Under the pieces are notes generated by a model. It worked only from the letters and a program-made list of their open reading frames with translations. It did no database searches and was not told where the DNA came from. This document shows positions 1 to 8,838 of a stretch of DNA of 64,000 bases, one piece after another (position 1 is the first letter of the stretch; each line of letters starts with the position of its first letter). The position numbers were made by a program, and so were the translations under genes. Location of the stretch: assembly GCF_011516635.5 (NCBI RefSeq), contig NZ_CP096255.1:4214501-4278500 (forward strand). Direction: 5' to 3'. The DNA comes from Bradyrhizobium barranii subsp. apii (GTDB lineage Bacteria; Pseudomonadota; Alphaproteobacteria; Rhizobiales; Xanthobacteraceae).

Positions 1-600
1 ACGATGAGCCAGCAGGCCAAGAACGAGTTCTACAAGGACGAGGAAGAGTTGGCGATGGCGCTCGCCGAGGCCGTCAATGCCGAGGCGCTCGATCTGCAGA
101 AGGCAGGCGCGGATGTGATCCAGCTCGACGAGCCCTGGGTGCGCAACAATCCGGATCTTGCCAAGCGCTACGCCGTCAAGGCGATCAACCGTGCATTGCA
201 GGGCATCACGGTGCCGACGGTCGTGCATCTCTGCTTCGGCTATGCCGCGGTCGTGCCGGGCTCGAACAAGCCGGCCGGCTATTCCTTCCTAGCCGAGCTT
301 GACGACACCATTGCCGACCAGATCTCGATCGAGGCCGCGCAGCCGAAGCTCGACCTCGGCGTGCTCAAGGACCTGTCGTCGAAGAAGATCATGCTCGGCG
401 TGCTCGACCTCGCGGATCCCGCGATCGAGAGCGTCGACACTGTGGCCGCCCGTATCCGCAACGGCTTGAAATACGTCTCGCCGGACCGCCTGGTCCCCGC
501 GCCCGATTGCGGCATGAAGTACATGCCGCGTGCAACCGCGTTCGGAAAACTGAAGGCGATGTGCGATGCGGCGGCCATAGTCCGGCGGGAGATCGACTGA
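1..600 (+). CDS. MetE-like methionine synthase C-terminal domain, 5' end outside window
   Basis: The open frame enters from the left edge, so the first visible ATG (position 4) is probably internal and the N-terminus is missing. The visible 198 residues match the C-terminal catalytic barrel of cobalamin-independent methionine synthase, which transfers a methyl group from a methyl-folate to homocysteine. The zinc-binding HxC motif is seen as His75-Leu-Cys77 in PTVVHLCFG, and the distal zinc Cys is Cys169 in PAPDCGMKY. An acidic substrate-site motif, QLDEPW, lies near residue 40. Many alphaproteobacteria carry short MetE-C-only homologues of about 340-370 residues, so this may be either a full MetE or a core-MetE protein. 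A strong hairpin follows the stop. The family is sure; exact substrate is not. Confidence 0.85.
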   Translation, partial: TMSQQAKNEFYKDEEELAMALAEAVNAEALDLQKAGADVIQLDEPWVRNNPDLAKRYAVKAINRALQGITVPTVVHLCFGYAAVVPGSNKPAGYSFLAELDDTIADQISIEAAQPKLDLGVLKDLSSKKIMLGVLDLADPAIESVDTVAARIRNGLKYVSPDRLVPAPDCGMKYMPRATAFGKLKAMCDAAAIVRREID

Positions 601-609
601 ACAAAGCTG

Positions 610-638
610 GGCCGGCGAGGATGGTTCGTTCGCCGGCC
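610..638 (+). terminator. Hairpin terminator after the MetE-like gene
   Basis: A perfect 9-bp inverted repeat, GGCCGGCGA paired with TCGCCGGCC, flanks an 11-nt loop just 9 bp after the stop codon. There is no T-run, so intrinsic strength is uncertain. Confidence 0.55.
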
Positions 639-762
639 ATCGCCTGGCTGTGGCCAGCTTGGTCGAAATCTGCGCGGGCGTTGGCTCAAAGACCAGTTTC
701 ACAACGTTGAACATTCGTCGTCATTGGCGAGGACGACATCGCCGCGGAGGTGCAGCCGCCAT

Positions 763-1770
763 TCAAGCCGAGAGGAATTTGGTTAGAAGCTCCGTTGTGT
801 CGGTGGGGTTTTCCTCAGGAAAGAAGTGGCCGCCCTTGACGGCCCGACCTTGTACGTTGTCGGCCCACTTCTTCCAAATTCCCAATGCGCCGCCATTCTG
901 CTCGTAGAATGTATCGAGTGGCCCGCCGGAGGCCCACAGGTGCAGCATAGGGCACTTAATGCGCCGGCCTTCCTTCTGGTCCGCCTTGTCATGCTCGATA
1001 TCCAGGGTTGCGGCCGCGCGGTACTCTTCGCAGATCGCATGCACCCGGGCCGGATCGCGGTAGGTTTCGATGTATTCCGCTTTCACTTCGGGGCCGAATG
1101 AGCCCTGGCCGAAGGGATTGTCGAATACCGCGTCTGGCGCACCGATCAGGTATTTTTCGGGAAGCGGTGCCTTCTGCGAGAGTAGGCTCCATGGCCAGTA
1201 GGTCAAGGCGAATTTTGCGTCGGCGTGGCCCCAGGCTTCCGAGATCGGAAGCACGTCAAACACTGCGAGACGCTGCACCTTCTCCGGGTGATCGAGCGCA
1301 AGGCGGTAGGAAACGCGACCGCCGCGATCGTGTCCAACCAGATCGAATTTGGAAAAGCCAAGCTTATCCATCACGGTGACGAGCTCATTCGCCATCGCCC
1401 GCTTTGTATAGGGATAGTGATCCTCCGCAGAGGCGGGAACGCCGCTGCGGCCATATCCACGAAGATCGACGCAGATGACCGTGCGATCGCCGGCGAGATG
1501 CGGCGCCACATGACGCCACATCAGGCTGGTTCGCGGAAATCCATGGACCATGAGCAGTGGCGATCCGCTCCCGTAGCGCCTGATGAAAATGGTGTTGTCG
1601 TCGGTCTCGATCTCCCTTGTCTCGAAGAGATCGGAAGCGTTCGAGGTGGAATTGTCTGGGGATTGGCCGGCCGCGCGTCGCGGTAGAAGCGCCAGTGATA
1701 GAGCGGCGCTCGATGCAGCGGTCATCACCTGGACGAAGGTGCGGCGCTCGATCTTTGTCTTTTCTGTCAT
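763..1770 (-). CDS. Tat-exported alpha/beta-hydrolase, haloacetate-dehalogenase-like
   Basis: A protein of about 335 residues from the ATG at 1770, chosen because it starts a clean twin-arginine signal (ERRTFVQ followed by a hydrophobic stretch). The fold motifs are an HGFP oxyanion loop, DLRGYGRS, and the nucleophile elbow GHDRGGR. The Asp there is the nucleophile used by haloacetate dehalogenases and epoxide hydrolases, and the paired Arg residues of fluoroacetate dehalogenases are kept. The catalytic His is in KGGHFFPEE. In fluoroacetate dehalogenases a His-Trp pair binds halide; the aligned site here reads PW (in YWPWSLL), so defluorination is doubtful. It is divergently transcribed from a second Tat-exported hydrolase, with a 299-bp gap between them in which I see no clear site. 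An epoxide hydrolase-like activity is the alternative. Confidence 0.75.
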   Translation of the reverse strand: MTEKTKIERRTFVQVMTAASSAALSLALLPRRAAGQSPDNSTSNASDLFETREIETDDNTIFIRRYGSGSPLLMVHGFPRTSLMWRHVAPHLAGDRTVICVDLRGYGRSGVPASAEDHYPYTKRAMANELVTVMDKLGFSKFDLVGHDRGGRVSYRLALDHPEKVQRLAVFDVLPISEAWGHADAKFALTYWPWSLLSQKAPLPEKYLIGAPDAVFDNPFGQGSFGPEVKAEYIETYRDPARVHAICEEYRAAATLDIEHDKADQKEGRRIKCPMLHLWASGGPLDTFYEQNGGALGIWKKWADNVQGRAVKGGHFFPEENPTDTTELLTKFLSA

Positions 1771-2069
1771 CCCTGAGGTCCTTCGAGGTTCGCGCGACGC
1801 CCCTGGCAAACGCCCCCCTCAATGACGACGCGGTGAGACATGTTAGCACCTCCGTGGAAGCGCGCTTTCGCAGGATTAGCGTCACTGAACCGTTCGTGCT
1901 GATGATTTCGGTCATCCCGCTGGCGCGATGGGGCAGAGGCGGGAGCAGTCGAGAAGTGATCGTTGGAATGATCCTCCGCCTGTAACCAATGTGGTCGCGT
2001 CGCCGAATAGCGGGAGGTCAGGGTAAGCGGAGGTGCGTCAACGCAAGCCGCCAGAGCAATGGAGGATCC

Positions 2070-2933
2070 ATGTCCGACGAAATCAACCACGATCGCCGGC
2101 GTTTCGTTGGTGCTGCGGCAACGACAGTAGCTGCAGCACAATTCGGCGTAATCGCGCCGGCGGTTGCAGATCCCCGAGCGAGCAAGAAGGTCGCCCGCGA
2201 CGTCAGCAGAAGATCGGAAGCGGCGGGGACGGACGCCACCGTCGTTCTCGTCCATGGCGCCTGGGCCGACGGTTCAAGCTGGGCGCACGTCATTACGCTA
2301 CTGCAGTCCGAGGGACTGAAGACGATGGCGGCGCCGATCCCGCTCACATCGCTATCGGATGATGTTGCGGCGCTTGAACGCGCGCTGGAGCGGACCGACG
2401 GGCCGGTTGTCCTTGTCGCGCATGCCTATGCCGGTGCCGTGATTGGTGCGGTCACTCAGGACAGAGTGCGGTCGCTGGTCTTCATTTCGGCTCTCTCTCC
2501 CGACGAAGGCGAAACAGTCGCGCAGATATTCTATCGCGACAAGCCGTCGCCGGAGGCGCCGAAACTCACCCCCGACAGTCATGGTTTCCTCTGGATGCCG
2601 AACGACCGGTTTGGCGCGGCCTGGTGCCAGCATGCCCGACCTGAGCAGGCTGCGCTCCTTGCTGCGGTCCAGCGTCCCATTGCCGTCGCGGCAATCCAGG
2701 AAAAGGCTCCGAAAGCCGCATGGAAGGCAAAGCCGTCGTGGTACCTGGTCGCCGAGGAGGATCGAATGATCAATCCGGCGACACAGCTATTTCTGGCACG
2801 ACGAATGGGTGCGCAGGTTCGCTCCGAGAAAGTCGATCATGCATCGCCGATCACCGCGCCGAAGCTGGTCGCCGGAATGATACGCGAGGCTGTCACCAAA
2901 TCACGTCCGAGCGTCACGCAGCAACACGGCTGA
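2070..2933 (+). CDS. Tat-exported alpha/beta-hydrolase lacking the nucleophile serine
   Basis: A 287-residue protein; the ATG at 2070 has a GGAGGA ribosome site just upstream. The N-terminus carries a twin-arginine signal (DRRRFVG then an Ala-rich hydrophobic segment). The fold is recognisable from VLVHGAWADGSSW (oxyanion region, residues 59-71) and from KVDHASPITAP near the C-terminus, where the catalytic His sits. The nucleophile elbow, normally GHSYGG, reads AHAYAG at residues 117-122, so the serine is replaced by Ala119. A standard serine hydrolase mechanism is therefore not possible. It could be a binding protein, a lyase-like member of the superfamily, or an inactive copy. The reading frame is otherwise intact. 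Confidence 0.75.
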   Translation: MSDEINHDRRRFVGAAATTVAAAQFGVIAPAVADPRASKKVARDVSRRSEAAGTDATVVLVHGAWADGSSWAHVITLLQSEGLKTMAAPIPLTSLSDDVAALERALERTDGPVVLVAHAYAGAVIGAVTQDRVRSLVFISALSPDEGETVAQIFYRDKPSPEAPKLTPDSHGFLWMPNDRFGAAWCQHARPEQAALLAAVQRPIAVAAIQEKAPKAAWKAKPSWYLVAEEDRMINPATQLFLARRMGAQVRSEKVDHASPITAPKLVAGMIREAVTKSRPSVTQQHG

Positions 2934-3024
2934 ACTGTCGCGGTGTGAGCTGATTGAAAGTGCCATTGGCATCTTTCCAATAGGCTTCGTGACCTCGGCT
3001 TGTGCAAACAACTGGACGGAGCCA

Positions 3025-3074
3025 CCCGCTGACTGTTAGTCAGCGGGGCCCAGGTTCGAGCTCTGGTCTCGCCC
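3025..3074 (+). other. tRNA-Asn-like 3' half (anticodon arm, T arm, acceptor strand) without a 5' half
   Basis: Positions 3025-3047 form an 8-bp hairpin, CCCGCTGA with TCAGCGGG, around the 7-nt loop CTGTTAG. That loop is a canonical anticodon loop with GTT (Asn) at 3035-3037. A 5-nt variable loop follows, then a 5-bp T arm with loop TTCGAGC (3050-3066), a 7-nt acceptor-like strand TCTCGCC and a discriminator C. No D arm or matching 5' acceptor strand (expected GGCGAGA) is present upstream. This looks like a tRNA remnant or attachment-site fragment, not a working tRNA. Confidence 0.4.
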
Positions 3075-3091
3075 ACGACCCTCAAAGCATC

Positions 3092-3850
3092 TTACACCCA
3101 GCCGCCATCCACGACGTAGTGCTGAGCGGTGCAGGCGGAGGCCTCGTCGGACGCGAGGAACAGAGTGAATTTCGCGACCTCGTCCGGTACCAGCCGGCGC
3201 TTCAGGCACTGTCGCTGCTGCAGTTCGATCTCGCCCGCCGGCGTCATCCATTTCTCGAGCTGGCGCTCGGTCATGATCCAGCCCGGCGCGATCGCGTTCA
3301 CGCGGATGTTGTAGGGACCGTAATCGCGCGCGAGGGAGCGCGTCAGACCGACCACGCCCGACTTGCTGGCCGTGTACGCGGCCATGCCGCCTTGTCCGGC
3401 CATCCACGACACCGAGCCGAAATTGATGATGGCGCCGGCATTCGCCGCCTTCATGTCCGGCAGCACGGCTTGCGCGGCGAAGAACTGGTGCTTCAGGTTC
3501 ACCGCGATGCGGTCGTCCCAGTATTCCGGCGTCATCTCCTCGGTGTTGTGCCGTTCGTCATGTGCGGCATTGTTGACGAGGATATTGATCGCGCCGTGTG
3601 CCTTGCGCGCCTCGGCGACGCCGGCGCGCAACGCGGCGATGTCAGTCAGGTCGACGCGCTGGAAATGCGCAGCCAGACCCTGATCCGACAGCTCGCGTGC
3701 GAGGCGTTCGCCCTCGTCGGCCTTGATATCGAAGAACACGACATTGGATTTCTGCTGCGCGAAGCGCCGTACGATCGCAGCCCCAATCCCCGATGCGCCA
3801 CCGGTGACGAGAACGACCTTGCCGGCAAGGTCGGAATAAACGGCGGCCAT
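3092..3850 (-). CDS. SDR-family NAD(P)-dependent oxidoreductase, probably sugar dehydrogenase
   Basis: A 252-residue classical short-chain dehydrogenase. The ATG at 3850 is preferred over a GTG at 3856 because the GAGAGG ribosome site would overlap the latter. Visible motifs are the nucleotide-binding TGGASGIG (residues 16-23), an acidic residue after strand 2 (FFDIKADE) that favours NAD, LVNNAA, and the catalytic set Asn118, Ser146, Tyr159 and Lys163 (YTASK). It is divergent from the sugar ABC transporter genes starting at 4021, sharing a 170-bp promoter region. That context supports oxidation of the imported sugar, as in rhizobial aldose 1-dehydrogenases. The substrate cannot be read from sequence. 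Confidence 0.8.
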   Translation of the reverse strand: MAAVYSDLAGKVVLVTGGASGIGAAIVRRFAQQKSNVVFFDIKADEGERLARELSDQGLAAHFQRVDLTDIAALRAGVAEARKAHGAINILVNNAAHDERHNTEEMTPEYWDDRIAVNLKHQFFAAQAVLPDMKAANAGAIINFGSVSWMAGQGGMAAYTASKSGVVGLTRSLARDYGPYNIRVNAIAPGWIMTERQLEKWMTPAGEIELQQRQCLKRRLVPDEVAKFTLFLASDEASACTAQHYVVDGGWV

Positions 3851-4020
3851 GGGCACCTCTCAAGTTGCGTTGCGGGCGGTGCGAGGCGCCGCCGCCCAGT
3901 TGTCCCGCCAACCTTAGCCATTCCCGACGTGAGGTGCATAGATCAGAATTTTAGTTGCGTACCTCAAAAATCGAAGGCAGGATTGCAGCCAAAGAATAAG
4001 AGCCGGTTGGGAGGAATGTG

Positions 4021-5283
4021 ATGAGACTGCTCGGGAAGCTGGGACTCGCCGCCGCCGCCGCATGCCTGCTTTGGGCCAACTCCGCCGCGGCCGACACGAC
4101 GGTCAAGTGGTTGCATATCGAGGCCAATCCGGCCCAGGTGAAGATCTGGGAGGAGGTTGCGCGGGCCTATGAGGCGTCGCATCCCGGCATCAAGGTCGAG
4201 ATGCAGTTCCTCGAGAACGAGGCCTACAAGGCCAAGCTGCCGACCATCCTGCAATCCAAGGACCGACCGAACATCATCTACAGCTGGGCCGGCGGCGTCC
4301 TGAAGACGCAGATCGAGGCTGGCGTCCTCGACGACATCACCGATCAGGTGAAGGGTTACAGCGACAGCCTCACGCCGGCAGCGCTCGCCGCCTTCACGGC
4401 CAACGGCCGCGTCTATGGTCTTCCGACCGCGCTGTCGCAGGTCGGCTTCCTCTGCAACAAGGAGCTGATGGCGAAGGCAAAGGTCGATCCTGCGCGGATC
4501 AAGAGCTGGGACGATCTGCTTGCCGCGGTGAAGACGTTGAAAGCCGCCGGCGTGACCCCGATCGTGGTCGGTGGCGCCGACAAATGGCCGCTGCACTTCT
4601 ATTGGACGCATCTTGCAGTGCGCATCGGCGGCAAGCCGGCCTTCGACGCTGCATTGCGCAGCGAGGACGGCGGCTTCGCCGGGGAGACCTTCCGGAAATC
4701 CGGCGAGCTGTTCAAGCAACTCGTCGATCTCCAGCCGTTCCAGAATGGCTTCCTCGGCTTCAAGAATCCGCAGGCAGTCGGCTATTTCGGCGATGGCAAG
4801 GCGGCGATGACGCTTGCCATCAGCACGGTCTATCATTTGCAGCGCGCGCTTGCCGCCGACAAGGTCGGATTGAGCGAAGACAAGATCTGCTGGTTCGACT
4901 TCCCGGTCGTGGCCGGCGGCAAGGGCGCGCCAACCGATACGCTCGGCGGTATCACCGGCTGGCTGATCACCAAGGGCTCGCCGAAGGAGGCCGTCGATTT
5001 CCTGAAATACTTCGTCTCCAGGGACGTGCAGACGCGGCTTGCTGGTGGCAACTTCATCATCCCGGTGGTGCAGGGCGCGGATGCCGGTCTCAACAACGCC
5101 TTCATGAAGCTGATCGCAGCCAATCTGGCGAAGTCGAACTACCACCAGAACTTCTATGACCAGAGCCTCGGCCCCTCGGTTGGCCGCGTCGTCAACGACG
5201 TCACCGCGGAGATCGCCGGCGGCAGCATGAGCCCGCAAGACGCGGCCAAGGCGATCGAGGCGGCGTGGAAGCAGGGTAACTGA
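4021..5283 (+). CDS. Sugar ABC transporter substrate-binding protein
   Basis: A 420-residue periplasmic binding protein of the carbohydrate family 1 (MalE/ThuE-like). The ATG at 4021 has GGGAGG about 7 nt upstream; a GTG at 4018 is the alternative. A Sec signal peptide with an Ala-rich core ends near SAAA-DTT. The mature part has typical cluster features: VKWLHIE at the start, an SWAGG sugar-site segment, PTALSQVGFLCNKELM, and GGITGWLITKGS before the C-terminal helices. It is the first gene of an operon with two MalFG-type permeases, an oxidoreductase, a ThuA protein and a LacI regulator, so a di- or oligosaccharide ligand is likely. No ABC ATPase gene lies in the operon. Confidence 0.88.
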   Translation: MRLLGKLGLAAAAACLLWANSAAADTTVKWLHIEANPAQVKIWEEVARAYEASHPGIKVEMQFLENEAYKAKLPTILQSKDRPNIIYSWAGGVLKTQIEAGVLDDITDQVKGYSDSLTPAALAAFTANGRVYGLPTALSQVGFLCNKELMAKAKVDPARIKSWDDLLAAVKTLKAAGVTPIVVGGADKWPLHFYWTHLAVRIGGKPAFDAALRSEDGGFAGETFRKSGELFKQLVDLQPFQNGFLGFKNPQAVGYFGDGKAAMTLAISTVYHLQRALAADKVGLSEDKICWFDFPVVAGGKGAPTDTLGGITGWLITKGSPKEAVDFLKYFVSRDVQTRLAGGNFIIPVVQGADAGLNNAFMKLIAANLAKSNYHQNFYDQSLGPSVGRVVNDVTAEIAGGSMSPQDAAKAIEAAWKQGN

Positions 5284-5285
5284 CG

Positions 5286-6224
5286 GTGGCACGCCGGGCC
5301 GCGAGCGTATCGGCGATGGACGTTGCCGGTGAGCTCCCGCAGGTCGCCGAGCGCGGCCCGAGCTGGGACGGCAGGCTGACGGTCCTGATCCTGTTCCTGC
5401 CGCCGGCGCTGCTGTTGTTCACGCTGTTCGTGGTGCTGCCGATCGGCGAGGCGGCCTGGTACTCGGCCTTCAACTGGAACGGGTTCGGCAGGCCGACCAA
5501 CTGGATCGGCTTCGACAACTACCGTTTCGTGCTGGAGACACGCGCCTTCTGGCTTGCGCTGCGCAACAACGGGCTGATCATCGCCGTTTCGCTCGCCATC
5601 CAGCTGCCGCTTGCGCTCACGCTGGCCTTGATGCTCGCCGAACGCTTTCGCGGGGCGGTGGCGCTGCGCATGCTGTTCTTCATGCCTTATATCCTGGCCG
5701 AGATCGCGACCGGGCTGATCTTCAGCTTCGTCTATGACGGCGATTACGGCCTTGTCGCCTCGATCTGGCGTACCTTCGGCGCCGAGCCCCCGCATCTGCT
5801 GGCCTCGACCGATACGGCAATGCTGGCCGTGCTGATCGTCGTCGTCTGGAAGTACTTCGGTTTCCACATGATGCTGTTCATCGCGGCGCTCCAGGGCCTC
5901 GACAAGAGCCTGATCGAAGCCGCGCGCATCGACGGCGCGACGCGTTCGCAAGCCCTGCGACACGTGGTCATCCCCTTGCTCTATCCGACGATTCGCCTCT
6001 CGGTGTTCTTCGCCATCGTCGGCTCACTGCAGCTGTTCGACCTCGTCATGCCGCTGACGCGCGGGGGGCCTGCGGACTCCTCGAACACGCTGGTGAGCTT
6101 CCTCTATAACAACGGCATCTCCCGCATGCGGGTCGGATATGGCAGCGCCATCGGTGTCATTCTGTTCACGATCTGCGTGACCTTTGCCTTCACCTACAAG
6201 CGATGGTTCATGCGTGATGAGTAG
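5286..6224 (+). CDS. Sugar ABC transporter permease, MalF/ThuF type
   Basis: A 312-residue inner-membrane permease starting at GTG 5286, two bases after the binding-protein stop; an internal ATG at 5316 is the alternative. About six membrane helices are apparent, starting with LTVLILFLPPALLLFTLFVVL. The EAA loop that docks with the ATPase is visible as EAARIDGATRSQALRHVVIPLL. The C-terminus overlaps the next permease gene by 8 bp, indicating translational coupling. It forms the membrane channel together with the next gene. Confidence 0.88.
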   Translation: MARRAASVSAMDVAGELPQVAERGPSWDGRLTVLILFLPPALLLFTLFVVLPIGEAAWYSAFNWNGFGRPTNWIGFDNYRFVLETRAFWLALRNNGLIIAVSLAIQLPLALTLALMLAERFRGAVALRMLFFMPYILAEIATGLIFSFVYDGDYGLVASIWRTFGAEPPHLLASTDTAMLAVLIVVVWKYFGFHMMLFIAALQGLDKSLIEAARIDGATRSQALRHVVIPLLYPTIRLSVFFAIVGSLQLFDLVMPLTRGGPADSSNTLVSFLYNNGISRMRVGYGSAIGVILFTICVTFAFTYKRWFMRDE

Positions 6225-7065
6225 CACCGAGACCAATCGTACGCCGTTCGATCCTGCCGTGCTGTTCAAGGCGGTGTTCCTTGCCGTCGTTGCCGTCTTC
6301 GTGCTGGTGCCGCTGCTCGCGACCTTGCTCGGCGGCTTCAAATCGCTCGGCGAATTGCGCGTCAATCCGTTCGGCCTGCCGCGTCACTGGGAGTGGCAGA
6401 ACTATGCCGACATCCTGTTCTCCGCGCGCTACTGGCAGCTCTTGCGCAACTCGCTGATCATCTCGACGCTCACGGTGACCCTGACCCTGATCGTCGCCTC
6501 AATGGCGGCGTTCACCTTCGCCCATGTCAGGTTCTACGGCTCATCTATGCTGCTGAGCTACCTGACGCTCGGCCTGCTGTTTCCGGCCGCGACCGCGGTG
6601 CTGCCGCTCTTCATCAAGGTACGCGATCTCGGGCTGCTCGATACCTATTTTGGCGTGGCACTGCCGCAGGTGGCCTTCAGCCTCGCGATGAGCGTGCTGC
6701 TGCTGCGGCGTTTCTTCAAGGACATTCCCTATGAACTGCTCGAGGCCGCGCTGGTCGACGGCTGCAGCTACATCAAGTTCTTCCGCTATGTGACGCTGCC
6801 GTTGTCGCGGCCGATCCTGGCGACCGTCGGGACTATCACTTTCGTCAACAGCTGGAACGCCTATCTGTTGCCGCTGGTGATGCTCAACACCGATGCGCTC
6901 TATCCCTGGCCGCTCGGCATCATGGTTTATCAGGGCGAGTATTCGTCCGAGTGGCACCTGATCCTGGCCTTCATCACGCTGACCATCCTGCCCACCATCA
7001 TTCTCTTTCTTCTGGCGCAGAAGCACATCGTCGCTGGCCTCACCGCAGGCGCGGTCAAGGGATGA
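6217..7065 (+). CDS. Sugar ABC transporter permease, MalG/ThuG type
   Basis: A 282-residue permease. The ATG at 6217 inside the end of the preceding gene fits translational coupling. It has about six hydrophobic helices and a MalG-type EAA loop (LLEAALVDGCSYIKFFRYVTLP). The last residues, QKHIVAGLTAGAVKG, are the conserved C-terminal signature of MalG-type subunits. It pairs with the preceding permease. The cognate ATPase is not in the window, so a shared MsmK/UgpC-type ATPase encoded elsewhere is likely (inference). Confidence 0.9.
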   Translation: MSSTETNRTPFDPAVLFKAVFLAVVAVFVLVPLLATLLGGFKSLGELRVNPFGLPRHWEWQNYADILFSARYWQLLRNSLIISTLTVTLTLIVASMAAFTFAHVRFYGSSMLLSYLTLGLLFPAATAVLPLFIKVRDLGLLDTYFGVALPQVAFSLAMSVLLLRRFFKDIPYELLEAALVDGCSYIKFFRYVTLPLSRPILATVGTITFVNSWNAYLLPLVMLNTDALYPWPLGIMVYQGEYSSEWHLILAFITLTILPTIILFLLAQKHIVAGLTAGAVKG

Positions 7066-7087
7066 ACGATACCTTACGGAGATCACA

Positions 7088-8183
7088 ATGAGAAAAGTCG
7101 GCATCGGAATCATCGGCTGCGGCAATATCAGCACCGCCTATCTGAAGGCGGCCCAGCGCTTTCCGGTCATGGAAATCAAGGCGCTTGCGGATATGCGCAG
7201 CGATGCGGCAGAGCGGCAGGGCGCCGCCTTCGGGCTGCCGGCGATGCGGGTCGATCAACTGCTCAAGCGAGAGGATGTCGAGATCGTCATCAATCTCACG
7301 GTGCCGCTCGCCCACACCGACGTCAGCCTCGCGGTGCTGAACGCGGGCAAGCACGTTCATTCCGAGAATCCGCGGCATCAACGTTGAGGAAGCCCGCAAG
7401 GTGATGGATCTCGCCGCGCAGAAGGACCTTCGCGTCGGCTGCGCGCCCGATACGTTTCTTGGCGGTGGGCACCAGACCGCGCGCAAGCTGATCGACGATG
7501 GCGCGATAGGCACGCCGGTCGCGGGCAGCGTCTTCTTCGGCTGCCCTGGCCATGAGCGCTGGCACCCGTCGCCGGGCTTCTATTACCTTCGCGGCGGAGG
7601 GCCGATGCTTGACATGGGGCCGTACTACATCACGGATCTCGTGCAGCTGCTTGGTCCGGTCGCGAGCGTGATGGGCTCGACGGCGCGCCCGAAATCCGAA
7701 CGGTTGGTCACCAGCCAGCCGATGAACGGCACCCTGATTCCGGTCGAGGTTTCGACCCATGTCGCCGGCACGCTCGAATTCGAGAGCGGGGCGGTCGTCT
7801 CGATCGCGATGAGCTTCGACGTACCGAAGCATCGGCACGCGCCGATCGAGATCTATGGCGACAAGGGCAGCATGCTAGTGCCGGACCCCAACCGGTTCGG
7901 CGGCGAGGTGCAGGTCGCGAAAACGGGCGGTGAATGGGAGCCGGTGCCGCTGACCCACGGTCATGTCGATGGCGAGTTTCGTTCCATCGGTGTCGCCGAC
8001 ATGGCCTCCGCGATCCTGAACAACCGTCCGCATCGCGCCAGCGGCGCGCTCGCTTTCCATGTGCTCGAGGTGATGGAGGCGTTCCAGACCTCCGCCAACG
8101 AAGGACGCCGCGTCAAGATCGGCAGCTGCGTCGAGCGGCCGGCAATGCTGCCGGCCGGACGTGAAACCGGACAGATCGACTGA
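7088..8183 (+). pseudogene. Gfo/Idh/MocA-family oxidoreductase interrupted by a frameshift
   Basis: The gene starts at ATG 7088 after a GGAG ribosome site, with the Rossmann motif GIIGCGNIS. The frame is lost near 7366-7375: residues read GKHVHSENPRHQR then stop at 7387, while the family reads HSEKPLGIN. From about 7372 to 8183 the rest of the protein is open in another frame (AQKDLRVGCAPDTFLGGG, then the C-terminal barrel). The shift fits a 2-bp loss inside the EKP motif that carries the catalytic Lys. Joined, it would be about 365 residues. Its place next to ThuA suggests a ThuB-like sugar oxidoreductase. Either the gene is recently dead or the reference has an error here, because the downstream part shows no other damage. 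Confidence 0.8.
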
Positions 8184-8193
8184 GGGAATGACC

Positions 8194-8838
8194 ATGCGCA
8201 AGGCAATGATTGTATGGGGCGGCTGGCCGGGACACGATCCCGATCTCTGCGCCTCGATGATCCGCGGCTGGCTGAAGGCGGAAGGATTCGAGGTTCGGGT
8301 CGAGACCACGACGGCCGCGTTCGCCGATCCCGCGATCCACGATCTGTCGCTGATCATCCCGATCTACACCATGTCGAAGATCGAGAAGGCGGAAGCGCTC
8401 AATCTCTGCGCGGCCGTGCGTGGCGGCGTCGGGCTGGCCGGCCATCATGGCGGCATGTGCGATGCGTTCCGCGAGTCCGTCGACTACCAGTTCCTGTGCG
8501 GCGGGCAGTGGGTCGCGCATCCCGGCAACATCATCGACTACAAGGTCGACTTGACGAAGCCGGATGACCCCATCATGAAGGGGCTGAAGAGTTTCGAGCA
8601 TCGTTCCGAGCAGTACTACATGCATGTCGACCCCGCCAACGAGGTGCTGGCGACAACGACCTTCACCGGTGAGCACGCGCCCTGGATCGACGGCGTGGTG
8701 ATGCCTGTGGTCTGGAAGAAGCGATACGGCGCGGGCAGGGTGTTCTACTCCTCGCTCGGCCACCGCGTTTATGAGCTCGACGTACCGGAGATCCGAACGT
8801 TGATAACCCGCGGCATGCTGTGGGCGGCGCGGGAATGA
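8194..8838 (+). CDS. ThuA-domain protein
   Basis: A 214-residue protein with the class I glutamine-amidotransferase-like ThuA fold. The ATG at 8194 gives good spacing from the GAGGGA at 8182-8187. Recognisable features are the VWGGWPGHDP start, the AGHHGGMCDAF segment where the amidotransferase nucleophile elbow would be, and RVFYSSLGHRVYE near the end, typical of ThuA. ThuA proteins occur with ThuB-type oxidoreductases in rhizobial trehalose/maltitol loci and act on imported disaccharides. It follows the frameshifted oxidoreductase by 10 bp and overlaps the LacI gene by 4 bp, so it is in the same operon. The substrate is not known. Confidence 0.85.
   Translation: MRKAMIVWGGWPGHDPDLCASMIRGWLKAEGFEVRVETTTAAFADPAIHDLSLIIPIYTMSKIEKAEALNLCAAVRGGVGLAGHHGGMCDAFRESVDYQFLCGGQWVAHPGNIIDYKVDLTKPDDPIMKGLKSFEHRSEQYYMHVDPANEVLATTTFTGEHAPWIDGVVMPVVWKKRYGAGRVFYSSLGHRVYELDVPEIRTLITRGMLWAARE

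Noticed and set aside
3025..3074. Functional tRNA-Asn
   Set aside because: There is no D arm or matching 5' acceptor strand, and the anticodon stem is too long.
3964..5292. 442-codon minus-strand frame opposite the sugar-binding protein
   Set aside because: The binding protein has signal peptide, ribosome site and family motifs; the opposite frame has none.
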